Below, in pieces: positions 6,952 to 14,235 of a DNA stretch of 24,099 bases. Both the position numbers and the translations under genes were made by a program. Positions within the stretch are counted from its first letter, which is position 1, and the number at the start of each line of letters is the position of its first letter. The notes below the pieces were generated by a model. That model made no database searches. It had not been told where the DNA came from and worked only from the letters and a program-made list of their open reading frames with translations. The stretch comes from a virus: positions 1-24,099 of the IMG/VR virus record IMGVR_UViG_3300033145_001328; one strand, 5' to 3'.

Positions 6952-7491
6952 TTAAAGTGCTTGATCTTGTATTTTACTTCTCTTCTTTCCGAAAGTTGCC
7001 GGTTTTTCTTTTTCACCTTTTGTTTTTCCATCTACCCACGGAGACGGTTTTTTCTTTGATTTTCTACCTGGCTTTCTGCCCGTTTTTTTCTTTGCTGATT
7101 TTACGGGTTGGGATACTTTACTTGTATCACCCTCACCCAAAGGTTGTACTTCGATATGTTCTTTGGTGTCTTTTTGTACTTCAACCCCCGGCGTTGTTTC
7201 TGTTTCGATTTTTTCAATTCTCTTGTGAAGATTTTCCACTTCTTTGTCAGGGGGTTCTACTTCGCGTATTTGGAATTTCCAGTTTGGATTATTTTTTAAC
7301 AGGGGTTTTACTTTGGAATAATGATCGGCTGTAATAGTCATCCATTCATTCTTAATACAGGATATGAGTTTTTGGGGTGCTCCTGGAGCCAGACAAGGAT
7401 TTTTCAATAACTTGTCTTCCCTTTCACCAACCCACATCACTTCATGCTTTTTTATGGTATCAAAGTTTTTCTTTTTATTTGTTTCGTTCAT
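6952..7491 (-). CDS. Hypothetical structural-region protein with Lys-rich tail
   Basis: 179 residues. The frame is open further upstream, but GGAG seven bases before ATG 7491 decides this start and lets the gene overlap the previous one no further. The first 80 residues hold MWVGEREDKLLKN...APGAPQKLI and a globular fold; a predicted coiled segment (VENLHKRIEKIE) and a basic tail rich in KKKTGRKPGRKSKKK follow. Perhaps a virion-associated DNA-contacting protein, which is inference from charge. Confidence 0.66.
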   Translation of the reverse strand: MNETNKKKNFDTIKKHEVMWVGEREDKLLKNPCLAPGAPQKLISCIKNEWMTITADHYSKVKPLLKNNPNWKFQIREVEPPDKEVENLHKRIEKIETETTPGVEVQKDTKEHIEVQPLGEGDTSKVSQPVKSAKKKTGRKPGRKSKKKPSPWVDGKTKGEKEKPATFGKKRSKIQDQAL

Positions 7492-7531
7492 TTGTTGTCT
7501 CCATTTAAAGATTGTTTTATTTTTAATTAAT

Positions 7532-7834
7532 CTATGGACAAAATCCTCCATCATCCTCAATTTTTCTTTTCAACATTTCTTCTGTTTTCATCTCCTCAGA
7601 AATAATTTCAATTTGCTCTTCTGCGGAAGAGAATACGGCTGGTTCAATGACCTTAAAGAATTTCTTCACATATGCTTCCCCGAAAATCACAATTTCCCCA
7701 TCGGGAAATATTCGCACAATATAGTTTCGCATATTCGGAGCTGCTCGAAGTGTCATTTCTTTTGGCTGTGCTTTACCGTTTTCACATTCAAACGGTGCAT
7801 TGATTAAATCTCTTATTTGTTGTTTGGTGTCCAT
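7532..7834 (-). CDS. Hypothetical protein downstream of the capsid gene (100 aa)
   Basis: ATG 7834 with AGGAG eight bases upstream. The segment RAAPNMRNYIVRIFPDGEIVIFGEAYVKKFFKVIEP reads as a compact beta domain, followed by a charged helical tail. Capsid-following genes often encode decoration or connector-side proteins, but nothing diagnostic is seen. It begins after a strong hairpin that follows the capsid gene. Confidence 0.65.
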   Translation of the reverse strand: MDTKQQIRDLINAPFECENGKAQPKEMTLRAAPNMRNYIVRIFPDGEIVIFGEAYVKKFFKVIEPAVFSSAEEQIEIISEEMKTEEMLKRKIEDDGGFCP

Positions 7835-7848
7835 TATTTGTTCTCCTG

Positions 7849-7888
7849 AAAAAGTTAAGGGGGTGCCGTATTAGGACACCCCCGTTAA
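7849..7888 (-). terminator. Terminator/attenuator after major capsid gene
   Basis: GGGGGTG (7859-7865) pairs with CACCCCC (7877-7883), with the flanking TTAA/TTAA extending the stem. On the minus strand the hairpin is followed by TTAACTTTTT. It lies in the 77-base gap between the capsid stop and the next start (ATG 7834, about 15 bases beyond). A partial terminator here would keep capsid message high relative to the genes downstream. Confidence 0.75.
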
Positions 7889-7911
7889 TTGTTAAACATA
7901 AGAGTTGTTTG

Positions 7912-8961
7912 TTAAGCGTTAGGATTAACCGCGGCAGATTTGATCTGCTTAAGGTTTTCAGAGGTCATCACACTTGCTACTCGACCCAAGGCAGAACCAA
8001 CGCCAATCTCGTTCTTATAATCCCTGGTTTCGTCCGTGTAATAGATACCTTCAACCATTTCACCGTTCCCAGGATCATATCCCTGGACGGCGTATGCTAA
8101 TGCCTCACATCCCATTACTGTTGCCGTAGCAACTGCAACGCTTGGAGAACTAGTCGATGCAACGGTAGGAACCGCATTGGATTTGAACAGTGCAACACCA
8201 TTCCAATATCCAAACGGGGTAACTCCACCGTATGGAGGTTTTTTGCCCTGGAATAACCAGTTTTCGATACCTCTTATATCAGCATATTGCTGATAATTTC
8301 TCCACGCATCAGTAACGGTAAGGTAATGAGCTTGACGGGTGTGGAGAAAGGCTATATATTTTCCCTCCTCACCACCAACGGGAATAGCATTATCCTCTTC
8401 AAGGCTCTCCTTTGCCAGGTCAATATCGGTTAGATCGAGAACATCGGTAGAATCAATATCCCCTAAGTTTTCCGCATCACCAGCCCAAATTATATCGGGG
8501 GCGGTCTCGCTAAATCCACCACCAGTACCTACGGCTGCCGTCAAGAGTGTGATGTCGATATGTCTAGCCCAAAATCTGGACAAAAGCATTACCGCACGCT
8601 CTCTCATTGCAAAAGTAATCTCTTTGGCTGCAAGAAACTCCCAGGATATTCCCTTTCGTCTCAAGACTGGCGCCAGATTCAATACCTCTGAATCTATATT
8701 ATCTTCATTCCCCTGCAATCTACCAGTTACGGCAGTATTGCTAATATCGAGAGTTCTGATAACATTAATGGTGGCACCAGGCTGATCCAGCAGATCAACT
8801 TTTTTTATGATGGGCATGAGAGAACCCTCTTCCCCCATAAATTTAGCTGCTTTACAAGCATCCATTGCCTTCTGGTATATCCGCTTAGACGTATTTGTTG
8901 GGATCACTCCCGATGTCCAATCGGAAGCACCCATTGCGTTCATAATATTTTCAGTGGTCAT
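7912..8961 (-). CDS. Major capsid protein (N4-gp56/DUF4043-like)
   Basis: 349 residues, SD AAAGGAGGTGAAAAT before ATG 8961. It carries the fold-specific run TRLQGNEDN-like TVTGRLQGNEDNIDSE (about residues 77-92), an aromatic/Arg helix region (RRKGISWEFLAAKEITFAMRERA split in two segments), YIAFLHTRQAHYL (about 203-215) and IRGIENWLFQGKKPPYG. I read this as the N4-gp56 capsid family used by several tailed phages. It follows a Lys/Glu coiled-coil scaffold protein and sits between hairpins on both sides. Confidence 0.86.
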   Translation of the reverse strand: MTTENIMNAMGASDWTSGVIPTNTSKRIYQKAMDACKAAKFMGEEGSLMPIIKKVDLLDQPGATINVIRTLDISNTAVTGRLQGNEDNIDSEVLNLAPVLRRKGISWEFLAAKEITFAMRERAVMLLSRFWARHIDITLLTAAVGTGGGFSETAPDIIWAGDAENLGDIDSTDVLDLTDIDLAKESLEEDNAIPVGGEEGKYIAFLHTRQAHYLTVTDAWRNYQQYADIRGIENWLFQGKKPPYGGVTPFGYWNGVALFKSNAVPTVASTSSPSVAVATATVMGCEALAYAVQGYDPGNGEMVEGIYYTDETRDYKNEIGVGSALGRVASVMTSENLKQIKSAAVNPNA

Positions 8962-9000
8962 ATATTTTCACCTCCTTTTTTCCTTGGTGAAAATGGACAT

Positions 9001-9028
9001 AAAAAAAGCCCTGGTTTTATCCAGAGCT
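9001..9028 (-). terminator. Terminator/attenuator between scaffold and capsid genes
   Basis: Plus strand: run of A (9001-9007), AGCCCTGG (9007-9014), six-base loop, CCAGAGCT (9021-9028). Read on the minus strand it is an 8-base stem with one G-U pair followed by seven T. It lies 40 bases before the capsid ATG and leaves its SD free. Confidence 0.78.
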
Positions 9029-9088
9029 TTCTTAATTCCTTGTTGTTATTGTGAATAGAGTCGCCTTATTTGACCACTCGGCTATCTA

Positions 9089-9841
9089 CTATTGTTTTTT
9101 CTTATTCTCCATTCTTTGTAGGATTTCCTTTGACTCTGCTTCTTTTTCGGGAGTCATTTCACCCTTGTTAAGTTCATTAAGCCGTTTCATATCATCAGTC
9201 TGTACTATCTTTTGTGGTTTTGTCGCCTTGGGTTCTGCCGGTGCCTTATAAGTGCTTTCTCTGTCAACGCTAAAATCAGCAACAATATTTTTTGCAATAT
9301 CCGAAGGCTCTTCGGTATCTTTCTTATTACTGAGCCTGTCCTCTAGCTCGGCCTGTAACCCTTTCCGTTCGGCTGCATTGGTTTTAATTCCTCCCCGATT
9401 AAGCTCTTCCATAAGCAGCAACTTAGCCTTAAGGTTGATTATGGATTTAGCATTACTTTCTTTTGTTCCTTCCAGCTTGCCGGATAGATCGGCGTTTGCT
9501 TTTTCAAGTTCGGTTATCCTTTCACTAGCTAATTGTGCTTCCGACTTGTCTTTATCGTCCTGAACCTTCTTTTCCCTTTCAAACACAGCCAGTTTTTCAT
9601 TTGTAGCTTCAAGTATTTCCTTGATGCTTTTATTCTCATTCTCCTTTTCTGCGATCCGGCTAAACAGCTTGTCAGACTGAACCTTTACCCTGTCGTCTTT
9701 CAGTGGATCATATTTCTCATGCCCTGGGTCTGCGGCAGTTAAGTCTTTTGCTACGGGTGCTACTACTGGTGGTGTAACTACTGGCGGGGTTACTGCTTTT
9801 TCTTCTGGTTTTTCAACTGGTAGGTTATCATTTTCAGCCAT
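9089..9841 (-). CDS. Capsid scaffolding protein
   Basis: 250 residues starting at ATG 9841 with a strong AGGAGGAAATAATC. A Pro-rich N-terminus (KPEEKAVTPPVVTPPV) leads to a long Lys/Glu helix (about 60-150) with clear heptads such as LASERITELEKANADLSGKL, and a charged C-terminus (EILQRMENKKKQ). Immediately upstream of the capsid gene and coil-rich, it matches capsid scaffolds in phages. No protease domain is seen. Confidence 0.8.
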   Translation of the reverse strand: MAENDNLPVEKPEEKAVTPPVVTPPVVAPVAKDLTAADPGHEKYDPLKDDRVKVQSDKLFSRIAEKENENKSIKEILEATNEKLAVFEREKKVQDDKDKSEAQLASERITELEKANADLSGKLEGTKESNAKSIINLKAKLLLMEELNRGGIKTNAAERKGLQAELEDRLSNKKDTEEPSDIAKNIVADFSVDRESTYKAPAEPKATKPQKIVQTDDMKRLNELNKGEMTPEKEAESKEILQRMENKKKQ

Positions 9842-9864
9842 GATTATTTCCTCCTGTTAGAATT

Positions 9865-9890
9865 AAAAAAACCCGCCAAAATAGCGGGCT
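9865..9890 (-). terminator. Terminator/attenuator before scaffold gene
   Basis: AACCCGC (9870-9876) pairs with GCGGGCT (9884-9890), with one G-U wobble in the RNA, loop of seven. On the minus strand it is followed by a T run (9871-9865) and then, 24 bases later, by the scaffold ATG. Confidence 0.74.
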
Positions 9891-9920
9891 TCATGTATCT
9901 TATTTAGGTATTGGTAACAC

Positions 9921-10139
9921 CTAAACTTCAAGTTCCTTTTTGAATTGTTCTAATAGCTCAAGATTCCACCTGATCATGTTTTTCTTGTGACTGTCTTTTG
10001 TTTTAATCAGGCTCAATCCCTCAATGTATAGGTTTACAGTATCCTTGGTAACGTAAAAAAGTTTTGTACTGCTATCGGCAGCACTAACATCAATCACCCC
10101 CTCTAAAATCCCGTCTATCTTCAGTTTTCTTTTCACCAT
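9921..10139 (-). CDS. Small hypothetical structural-region protein (72 aa)
   Basis: ATG 10139 with AGGTGG upstream. The sequence starts MVKRKLKIDGILEGVIDVSA and is beta-rich, then helical (LELLEQFKKELEV). No family recognised. It precedes the scaffold and is followed by a terminator-like hairpin. Confidence 0.6.
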   Translation of the reverse strand: MVKRKLKIDGILEGVIDVSAADSSTKLFYVTKDTVNLYIEGLSLIKTKDSHKKNMIRWNLELLEQFKKELEV

Positions 10140-10153
10140 TTCGCATAGCCACC

Positions 10154-10459
10154 TTATTCATATTCTACATAGAGAGACATATCTTTTTGAAACTTATTGT
10201 TTGCACTTGTAACTATTTTAAACTTAATCGTATATTTAGTATCTGCCGTTCCAGCCTGAACTTTTCCAAGTAGTTTTTGACCGCTCACTGATTTAGATGC
10301 AGATACAAGCATAGTTCCAGTTTTATCGTTTCCGTCTGCATCATGAATTTTTATATCACTAGAGGCCAAGGTAATGGTTTCATTTGTTGCCATGTTCTTG
10401 GAAAAATCACATTCTATAGGAAATACCTCATATGTATATTTTTCAAAATCTGTATCCAT
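10154..10459 (-). CDS. Ig-like structural/decoration protein (101 aa)
   Basis: SD GGAG five bases before ATG 10459. The pattern SSDIKIHDADGNDKTGTMLV, KVQAGTADTKYTIKFKIVTSANNKF, then LYVEYE resembles the small Ig-like domains widespread in phage virions (...DGxDvTxxM......gGtxxxxYxIxxxVtTsxG...). Likely surface decoration or neck. Good fit by eye, not verified by alignment. Confidence 0.68.
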   Translation of the reverse strand: MDTDFEKYTYEVFPIECDFSKNMATNETITLASSDIKIHDADGNDKTGTMLVSASKSVSGQKLLGKVQAGTADTKYTIKFKIVTSANNKFQKDMSLYVEYE

Positions 10460-10498
10460 AACTACTCCATTAACAATTATTCGTGCTCATAACTTTTT

Positions 10499-10699
10499 TT
10501 AATACTCACCAGACTTAATCTTTTGTCTCTTAATAGTGGTTTCTTTTTGCTCATCATCAGCACTTGCGCCTGTATGTTCCCGCTTAAAAGAAAACCTGGC
10601 AATGCTGTCAGTGGCCAGATTTCCCAATCCACCAAACCCTTCTATCGGAAGGTTTTTATTGCCCGCCCCTCCGCCATAACCTGCTATTGCTAAATTCAT
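10499..10699 (-). CDS. Gly-rich small protein (66 aa)
   Basis: ATG 10699 overlaps the stop of the repeat-containing structural gene (ATGA). The product is Gly-rich at the start (IAGYGGGAGNKNLPIEGFGG) and basic/polar at the end. The composition suggests a flexible structural peptide. No recognised family. Confidence 0.62.
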   Translation of the reverse strand: MNLAIAGYGGGAGNKNLPIEGFGGLGNLATDSIARFSFKREHTGASADDEQKETTIKRQKIKSGEY

Positions 10700-12066
10700 A
10701 CCGGATCTCTTTCGTAAACGTTTTCATGGGTGGCGTTACCGTTATAATCCTTCAAATCAAACGTTATCAAGGGTGTTACCTTATCATCATCATAGATAAT
10801 CATTTGATTGTTTTCATGATCAACAACACATTTATTGTTTCCTAATTTCTTAATATATGTAACCAGGGTTTCAATGCTGTCAATTTGCGTTTCTGTGGTT
10901 GAACTCAGGTTTACCGTTCCCGTAATCGTTCTTGTTGCATAAGCCCATATATCGGCTATAAGCGTGTTGAATGTTGTAAGGCTTGACCTGCTAGATACGG
11001 TAGCATCTATTTTGGCTCCATCAAATGGGGTTGAATCTGATAAGATTGCATCTCTTACATTATTTGCCGTGTGTGAACTTCTTGATGAAACCGTTGTGTC
11101 AAGATTAGATACGTCAGACTTGAAATCATTAACTCCTGATACTGCACCACCCTTAACTTTACCCACATCAACTTCATCTGATGTGGGATCAAAGGTACTT
11201 ACCCCACTAACATCTGCTTTGTATTGATTGGGGTTATCTAAATCTGCTTGAATTGCCGTGAGTTCAGAATCATATTCATTGGCTGGTGCTCTTGATGAAA
11301 CCGTTGTATCAAGATTAGATACATCTGCCTTAAAATCATTAACGCCTGAAACGGCACCATCATTTACTTCTCTCACGTCTGATTGAACCATGTCTGCGGC
11401 ATTGAAAGTTAGCTTATCTGTCTTAGTTTTTATGGCATCTATTTCATCGTCTTTATCTGTTTTATCGCTGGAGCCCATGATCTCATTTGTGGGGAGTTTA
11501 CCCTGTATTTCACCTGTATCAGAAAGAATGTCCGTTACATTACCTTGCATGGTATCTATTTTAGTTTCATTCGCATTTACTTGAGTAGTGATATTGCTTT
11601 CGGCTGTGTCAAGCTCTCCCTTTGTAGGGGGATCATAGGTTGTAAGTGCATCACCACACTCAGCCGCAACAGCTGCTTTCATATTAGTCGTCAGATCTAA
11701 GGCCGCAAGAAATGACTTGGTTTCAACATCTAAACTGTCTGACCCCAATACCAGTGAATCATGCACTTGTTTAGGTATTACCATATATTCATGAAACACA
11801 CTCAGACTACCTGTTTGATGAACATATAAATTTAACCTCCCCAAATCACTTGTATCTGCACTTCCAAGTGGGCAAGCATAAACCCCGACCTCGTCATGGG
11901 TAGCATTAGTACCCTCAGCCTTTTGTGCCATATTTCCACCATTCTTAGATAGTCTGACATCAGCCTGAACTATCGTCAACCCTGTTTCCACGGTCGCACC
12001 ATCAGTATCATCCACAAATGGCCCTATCATGACTGTACAGGTGCTACACTGTGCCAAGTATAACAT
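10696..12066 (-). CDS. Large structural protein with internal repeats (456 aa)
   Basis: SD GAGGAG ten bases before ATG 12066. The N-terminal ~105 residues (VETGLTIVQADVRLSKNGGN, THDEVGVY, HEYMVIPKQVHDSLV) match a domain I have seen at the start of phage head-fibre or capsid-decorating proteins. A Ser/Thr/Asp-rich stretch with long spacer helices follows, containing two near-identical units, GAVSGVNDFK(A/S)DVSNLD (about residues 239 and 309). The C-terminal segment is beta (MIIYDDDKVTPLITFDLKDYNG). Suggested: a fibre or extended surface protein. Confidence 0.72.
   Translation of the reverse strand: MLYLAQCSTCTVMIGPFVDDTDGATVETGLTIVQADVRLSKNGGNMAQKAEGTNATHDEVGVYACPLGSADTSDLGRLNLYVHQTGSLSVFHEYMVIPKQVHDSLVLGSDSLDVETKSFLAALDLTTNMKAAVAAECGDALTTYDPPTKGELDTAESNITTQVNANETKIDTMQGNVTDILSDTGEIQGKLPTNEIMGSSDKTDKDDEIDAIKTKTDKLTFNAADMVQSDVREVNDGAVSGVNDFKADVSNLDTTVSSRAPANEYDSELTAIQADLDNPNQYKADVSGVSTFDPTSDEVDVGKVKGGAVSGVNDFKSDVSNLDTTVSSRSSHTANNVRDAILSDSTPFDGAKIDATVSSRSSLTTFNTLIADIWAYATRTITGTVNLSSTTETQIDSIETLVTYIKKLGNNKCVVDHENNQMIIYDDDKVTPLITFDLKDYNGNATHENVYERDPV
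11081..11148 (-). repeat. Repeat unit 1 in structural gene
   Basis: Begins cttgatgaaaccgttgtgtc on the plus strand and is near-identical to 11291-11358, at a 210-base offset (70 codons). It encodes the segment around VNDFKSDVSNLDTTVSSR. It is a tandem-like duplication within the gene, not a shadow of other features. Confidence 0.8.
11291..11358 (-). repeat. Repeat unit 2 in structural gene
   Basis: Second copy of the unit at 11081-11148, with only a few silent or conservative changes (cttgatgaaaccgttgtatc...). The Ala-for-Ser change (KADVSNLD) in the protein marks some divergence. Recombination between the two would delete or add 70 codons. Confidence 0.8.
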
Positions 12067-12069
12067 TTT

Positions 12070-13428
12070 CTATAAACTCCTCATTCTATTATAATAATTA
12101 GACATCATTGCTATGGTTCCAGCCACAGTATCATATGTAACACTAAGAACAGGATCATCACCTGTTCCTGTGTACTCTTTCGATCTGATTATAGCTTCAG
12201 TAAGACTGGTAGGAGTATTATCATTCAAATCGTGCCCTTCCCTTATTCCTAACTTTGTCCATGTGGAGCCATCATGCTTGATCCACCCTCTCCCTGTTGC
12301 ATTAAGTGTAAATACTTTTTTCCCAGTTCCACTAATACTAACCCTTGGAGCCCCTTCTACTGCACCATGAGTGCTTCCACAAGTATCATAATCAGCTGCT
12401 GCTAATACAGTATGGTTTGGTTGGGTAGTTTGAACAATTCCGTAATTCCCACTACCTGTCACACTATAGGCAGTAATAGTTACAGTAGCAGCCGATATAA
12501 CAATATCCTGAGCTAGTCCTGTAGTATTAAAGGGTAAAAATCCTCTCTCAATATAATAAGCATTCACCTTCTCCTCAGTATTGACTACTATACGGTCATA
12601 ACCATAATATGCACCGGCTCCTGAATAAGCATTATGAGCACCATCCCAAGTGCCCAAACCCCCAGATCTTATATATCCATCACCCCCCCCAGAAAAATAA
12701 CTGGCATCATCATCTGTTCTTACTGGATAAGAAGCCCCCTTTAAAAATTCTTTCGATATTCTTTTTATAAGATAAAGTACTCCGTTATCTTCTTCAAATT
12801 CTAATGGGACGCAAATACCTTTTTCATCATTACCTCTTACATACGCCTTTCTCAAATACGATTTAGATTCCTCATCTTTAGAAAAAACAATTTGTTCAGT
12901 AAACCTTTTACCCTTTAAATCTGCTATAGGATTATTCGAAATACTTACTCGTGAGTTAATCCCCTTTGCCCCATTCACGTTTTCAAATTCTATCTTAAAC
13001 CTAAATTCTAAATCATTTGATAAGTCTATAGGTTTTTTATCTATAATCACCTCTATCTTACGATTGTTTCTTCCTCCAGAAACTTCAAGATGAATTCCAG
13101 CACTAAAGGCATCTTCATACTTGAATCTGTTTATATCAATTTGTTCAATTTGGACTGGATTACATTCGGGAATTATTTTTATGGAATGGCCTTGATTAGT
13201 GAAAAGTATTCCATCTTTATGGTTAGCCGTACTTGGAACTCGCAAAGAGTATGGAGCTGTGGTTAACTCCCAGTTAGTGCCAGAGCGAGTGAAGGTTAGA
13301 TCTATGTCAGTCCATTTCCCATCTTTAAGGTATTGAATATTCCCAGTATGGATTTCCATCCCTTCTGGGGTTTTCCTATATGATCTATAATTTTTAGCCA
13401 TCTCCTTGGGGTTAGGTGACTTTTTCAT
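12070..13428 (-). CDS. Fibre/adhesin-like structural protein (452 aa) with DNRLRE-like C-terminus
   Basis: I choose ATG 13428 (GAGG six bases upstream; MKKSPNPKEM). The N-terminal half (QYLKDGKWTDIDLTF ... SLRVPSTANH) is beta-rich; from about residue 240 a Gly/Ser-rich stretch (SGGGDGYIRSGG) precedes a domain like the DNRLRE surface domains (AYYIERGFLPFNTTGL, ATVTITAYSVTGSG, GTGKKVFTLNATGRGWI). Likely a surface fibre or head adhesin. An in-frame G8 tract at 12683-12690 could make it phase variable. Confidence 0.7.
   Translation of the reverse strand: MKKSPNPKEMAKNYRSYRKTPEGMEIHTGNIQYLKDGKWTDIDLTFTRSGTNWELTTAPYSLRVPSTANHKDGILFTNQGHSIKIIPECNPVQIEQIDINRFKYEDAFSAGIHLEVSGGRNNRKIEVIIDKKPIDLSNDLEFRFKIEFENVNGAKGINSRVSISNNPIADLKGKRFTEQIVFSKDEESKSYLRKAYVRGNDEKGICVPLEFEEDNGVLYLIKRISKEFLKGASYPVRTDDDASYFSGGGDGYIRSGGLGTWDGAHNAYSGAGAYYGYDRIVVNTEEKVNAYYIERGFLPFNTTGLAQDIVISAATVTITAYSVTGSGNYGIVQTTQPNHTVLAAADYDTCGSTHGAVEGAPRVSISGTGKKVFTLNATGRGWIKHDGSTWTKLGIREGHDLNDNTPTSLTEAIIRSKEYTGTGDDPVLSVTYDTVAGTIAMMSNYYNRMRSL
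12683..12690 (-). repeat. Poly-G8 tract inside fibre gene
   Basis: Eight C on the plus strand (8 G in the coding sense) encode the Gly run of YFSGGGDGY near residue 247. A one-base slip here would cut off the DNRLRE-like C-terminal half. Its unusual length in an AT-rich window makes slipped-strand variation conceivable. Confidence 0.8.
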
Positions 13429-13440
13429 GCTAAACCTCAT

Positions 13441-13926
13441 CTAGGTTAAATCCAAGATAATCGTTCTATATTGCCAATACATCGTTGAAATAATTAAATT
13501 GTATGGGTCTTCAGGCGGTATTATGTCTTCTGGTATAGTTGTTGGAACAGTTGTTGGAATTGGAATAAAATAATGTTTTGTTTCCTCATTACTGGGATCA
13601 CTTTCATTCCCCGTAAAGTCTAATGCCCGTACAATAATGTATATATTATAGGGCGTTCCTACTGGAACTGGAATTTCTACTTCCATCCCATATGGTTCAG
13701 ACATCTCCTCATTATATTCTAGGGTTAGCGAGGATTCCCGGTTAGAGGAATTAGGATAAAATGTATCATACTCCCCAGAAGTATTGCCCATGTATACACG
13801 CCATCCCGTAAAGTCTTCCGAGATTACCTGTTCCCATGATAAAGTCTCTACTCTTGTATCGGCACGACAAGCCGCACATGATGTAAATATCAAAAAAATT
13901 GTTAATAGTGATGCTAATTTTTTCAC
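13441..13926 (-). CDS. Exported fibronectin type III-like protein, possibly a lipoprotein (161 aa)
   Basis: The open frame reaches 13935 (GTG), but GGGAG lies eight bases before the second GTG at 13926, which I choose (VKKLASLLTIFLIF...). The N-terminus is a signal sequence: basic, hydrophobic, then FTSCAAC, an imperfect lipobox (F at -3). Residues 23-115 form an FN3-like domain (VETLSWEQVISEDFTGWRVY, NIYIIVRALDFTGNES). A Pro-rich linker and a short C-terminal beta tail follow. Secretion and the FN3 type suggest host-surface or exclusion function rather than virion assembly. Confidence 0.73.
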   Translation of the reverse strand: MKKLASLLTIFLIFTSCAACRADTRVETLSWEQVISEDFTGWRVYMGNTSGEYDTFYPNSSNRESSLTLEYNEEMSEPYGMEVEIPVPVGTPYNIYIIVRALDFTGNESDPSNEETKHYFIPIPTTVPTTIPEDIIPPEDPYNLIISTMYWQYRTIILDLT

Positions 13927-13955
13927 GTTAATCACTCCCTCTTTTAGTTAAAACC

Positions 13956-14108
13956 TTACGAGCATGTCCAACAAAAAAACCATAACTCACATGCCAAAAT
14001 AGTAGCCCAACATATCCAGTCACCCAATGTATGTGGAGCTTCCTTTATTTCTTCGACAATAGCCTTCTCTTGCTTTCGTTCTTTTTTTAACCTACTTTTT
14101 CTTCCCAT
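13956..14108 (-). CDS. Small membrane protein (50 aa)
   Basis: Read directly: ATG 14108 (GGAG six bases upstream) to TAA 13956. Highly charged N-terminus (MGRKSRLKKERKQEKAIVEE) and one hydrophobic C-terminal helix (WICWATILACELWFFCWTC) with several Cys and Trp. A tail-anchored type protein; no recognised family. It begins 10 bases after a terminator hairpin. Confidence 0.62.
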   Translation of the reverse strand: MGRKSRLKKERKQEKAIVEEIKEAPHTLGDWICWATILACELWFFCWTCS

Positions 14109-14118
14109 AATCTCCAAT

Positions 14119-14156
14119 AAAAAAACACTCAATTAACAGTTGTGTTAACCAAGTGT
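14119..14156 (-). terminator. Terminator/attenuator upstream of the 50-aa membrane gene
   Basis: ACACT (14125-14129) / AGTGT (14152-14156), a 3x3 internal loop, then TTAACA (14133-14138) / TGTTAA (14143-14148) with loop GTTG. On the minus strand it is followed by seven T (14125-14119). The ATG 14108 is ten bases past the T run, so transcription reaching the next gene must pass it or start inside. Confidence 0.77.
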
Positions 14157-14220
14157 ATTCGGCTATCGAACCAAGATGGATGGTTCGGTAGGTTCGATAA
14201 ACGGCACCCGAATGCCTCAG
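14157..14220 (-). promoter_or_regulatory. Candidate structured RNA leader in front of terminator
   Basis: In the 127-base gap between two genes the RNA from the minus strand can fold with ATTCGG (14157-14162) against CCGAAT (14208-14213), enclosing a 9-bp hairpin TATCGAACC (14164-14172) / GGTTCGATA (14191-14199). GGTTCG occurs twice (14182-14187, 14191-14196), so CGAACC can pair with either copy, a bistable layout. A short hairpin GGCA/TGCC (14203-14216) competes. The terminator 14119-14156 follows directly. Not a tRNA: acceptor and T-stem cannot be built. Confidence 0.45.
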
Positions 14221-14235
14221 TTACCGCCTATAATA

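Noticed and set aside
953-9742. Many plus-strand open frames in the late region rich in Phe, Ser and Leu.
   Set aside because: They are complement shadows of the Lys/Glu-rich minus-strand genes and lack ribosome sites.
14157-14220. tRNA-like GGTTCGA sequences.
   Set aside because: No acceptor stem, D-arm or anticodon arm can be formed, so it is treated as a possible regulatory RNA only.
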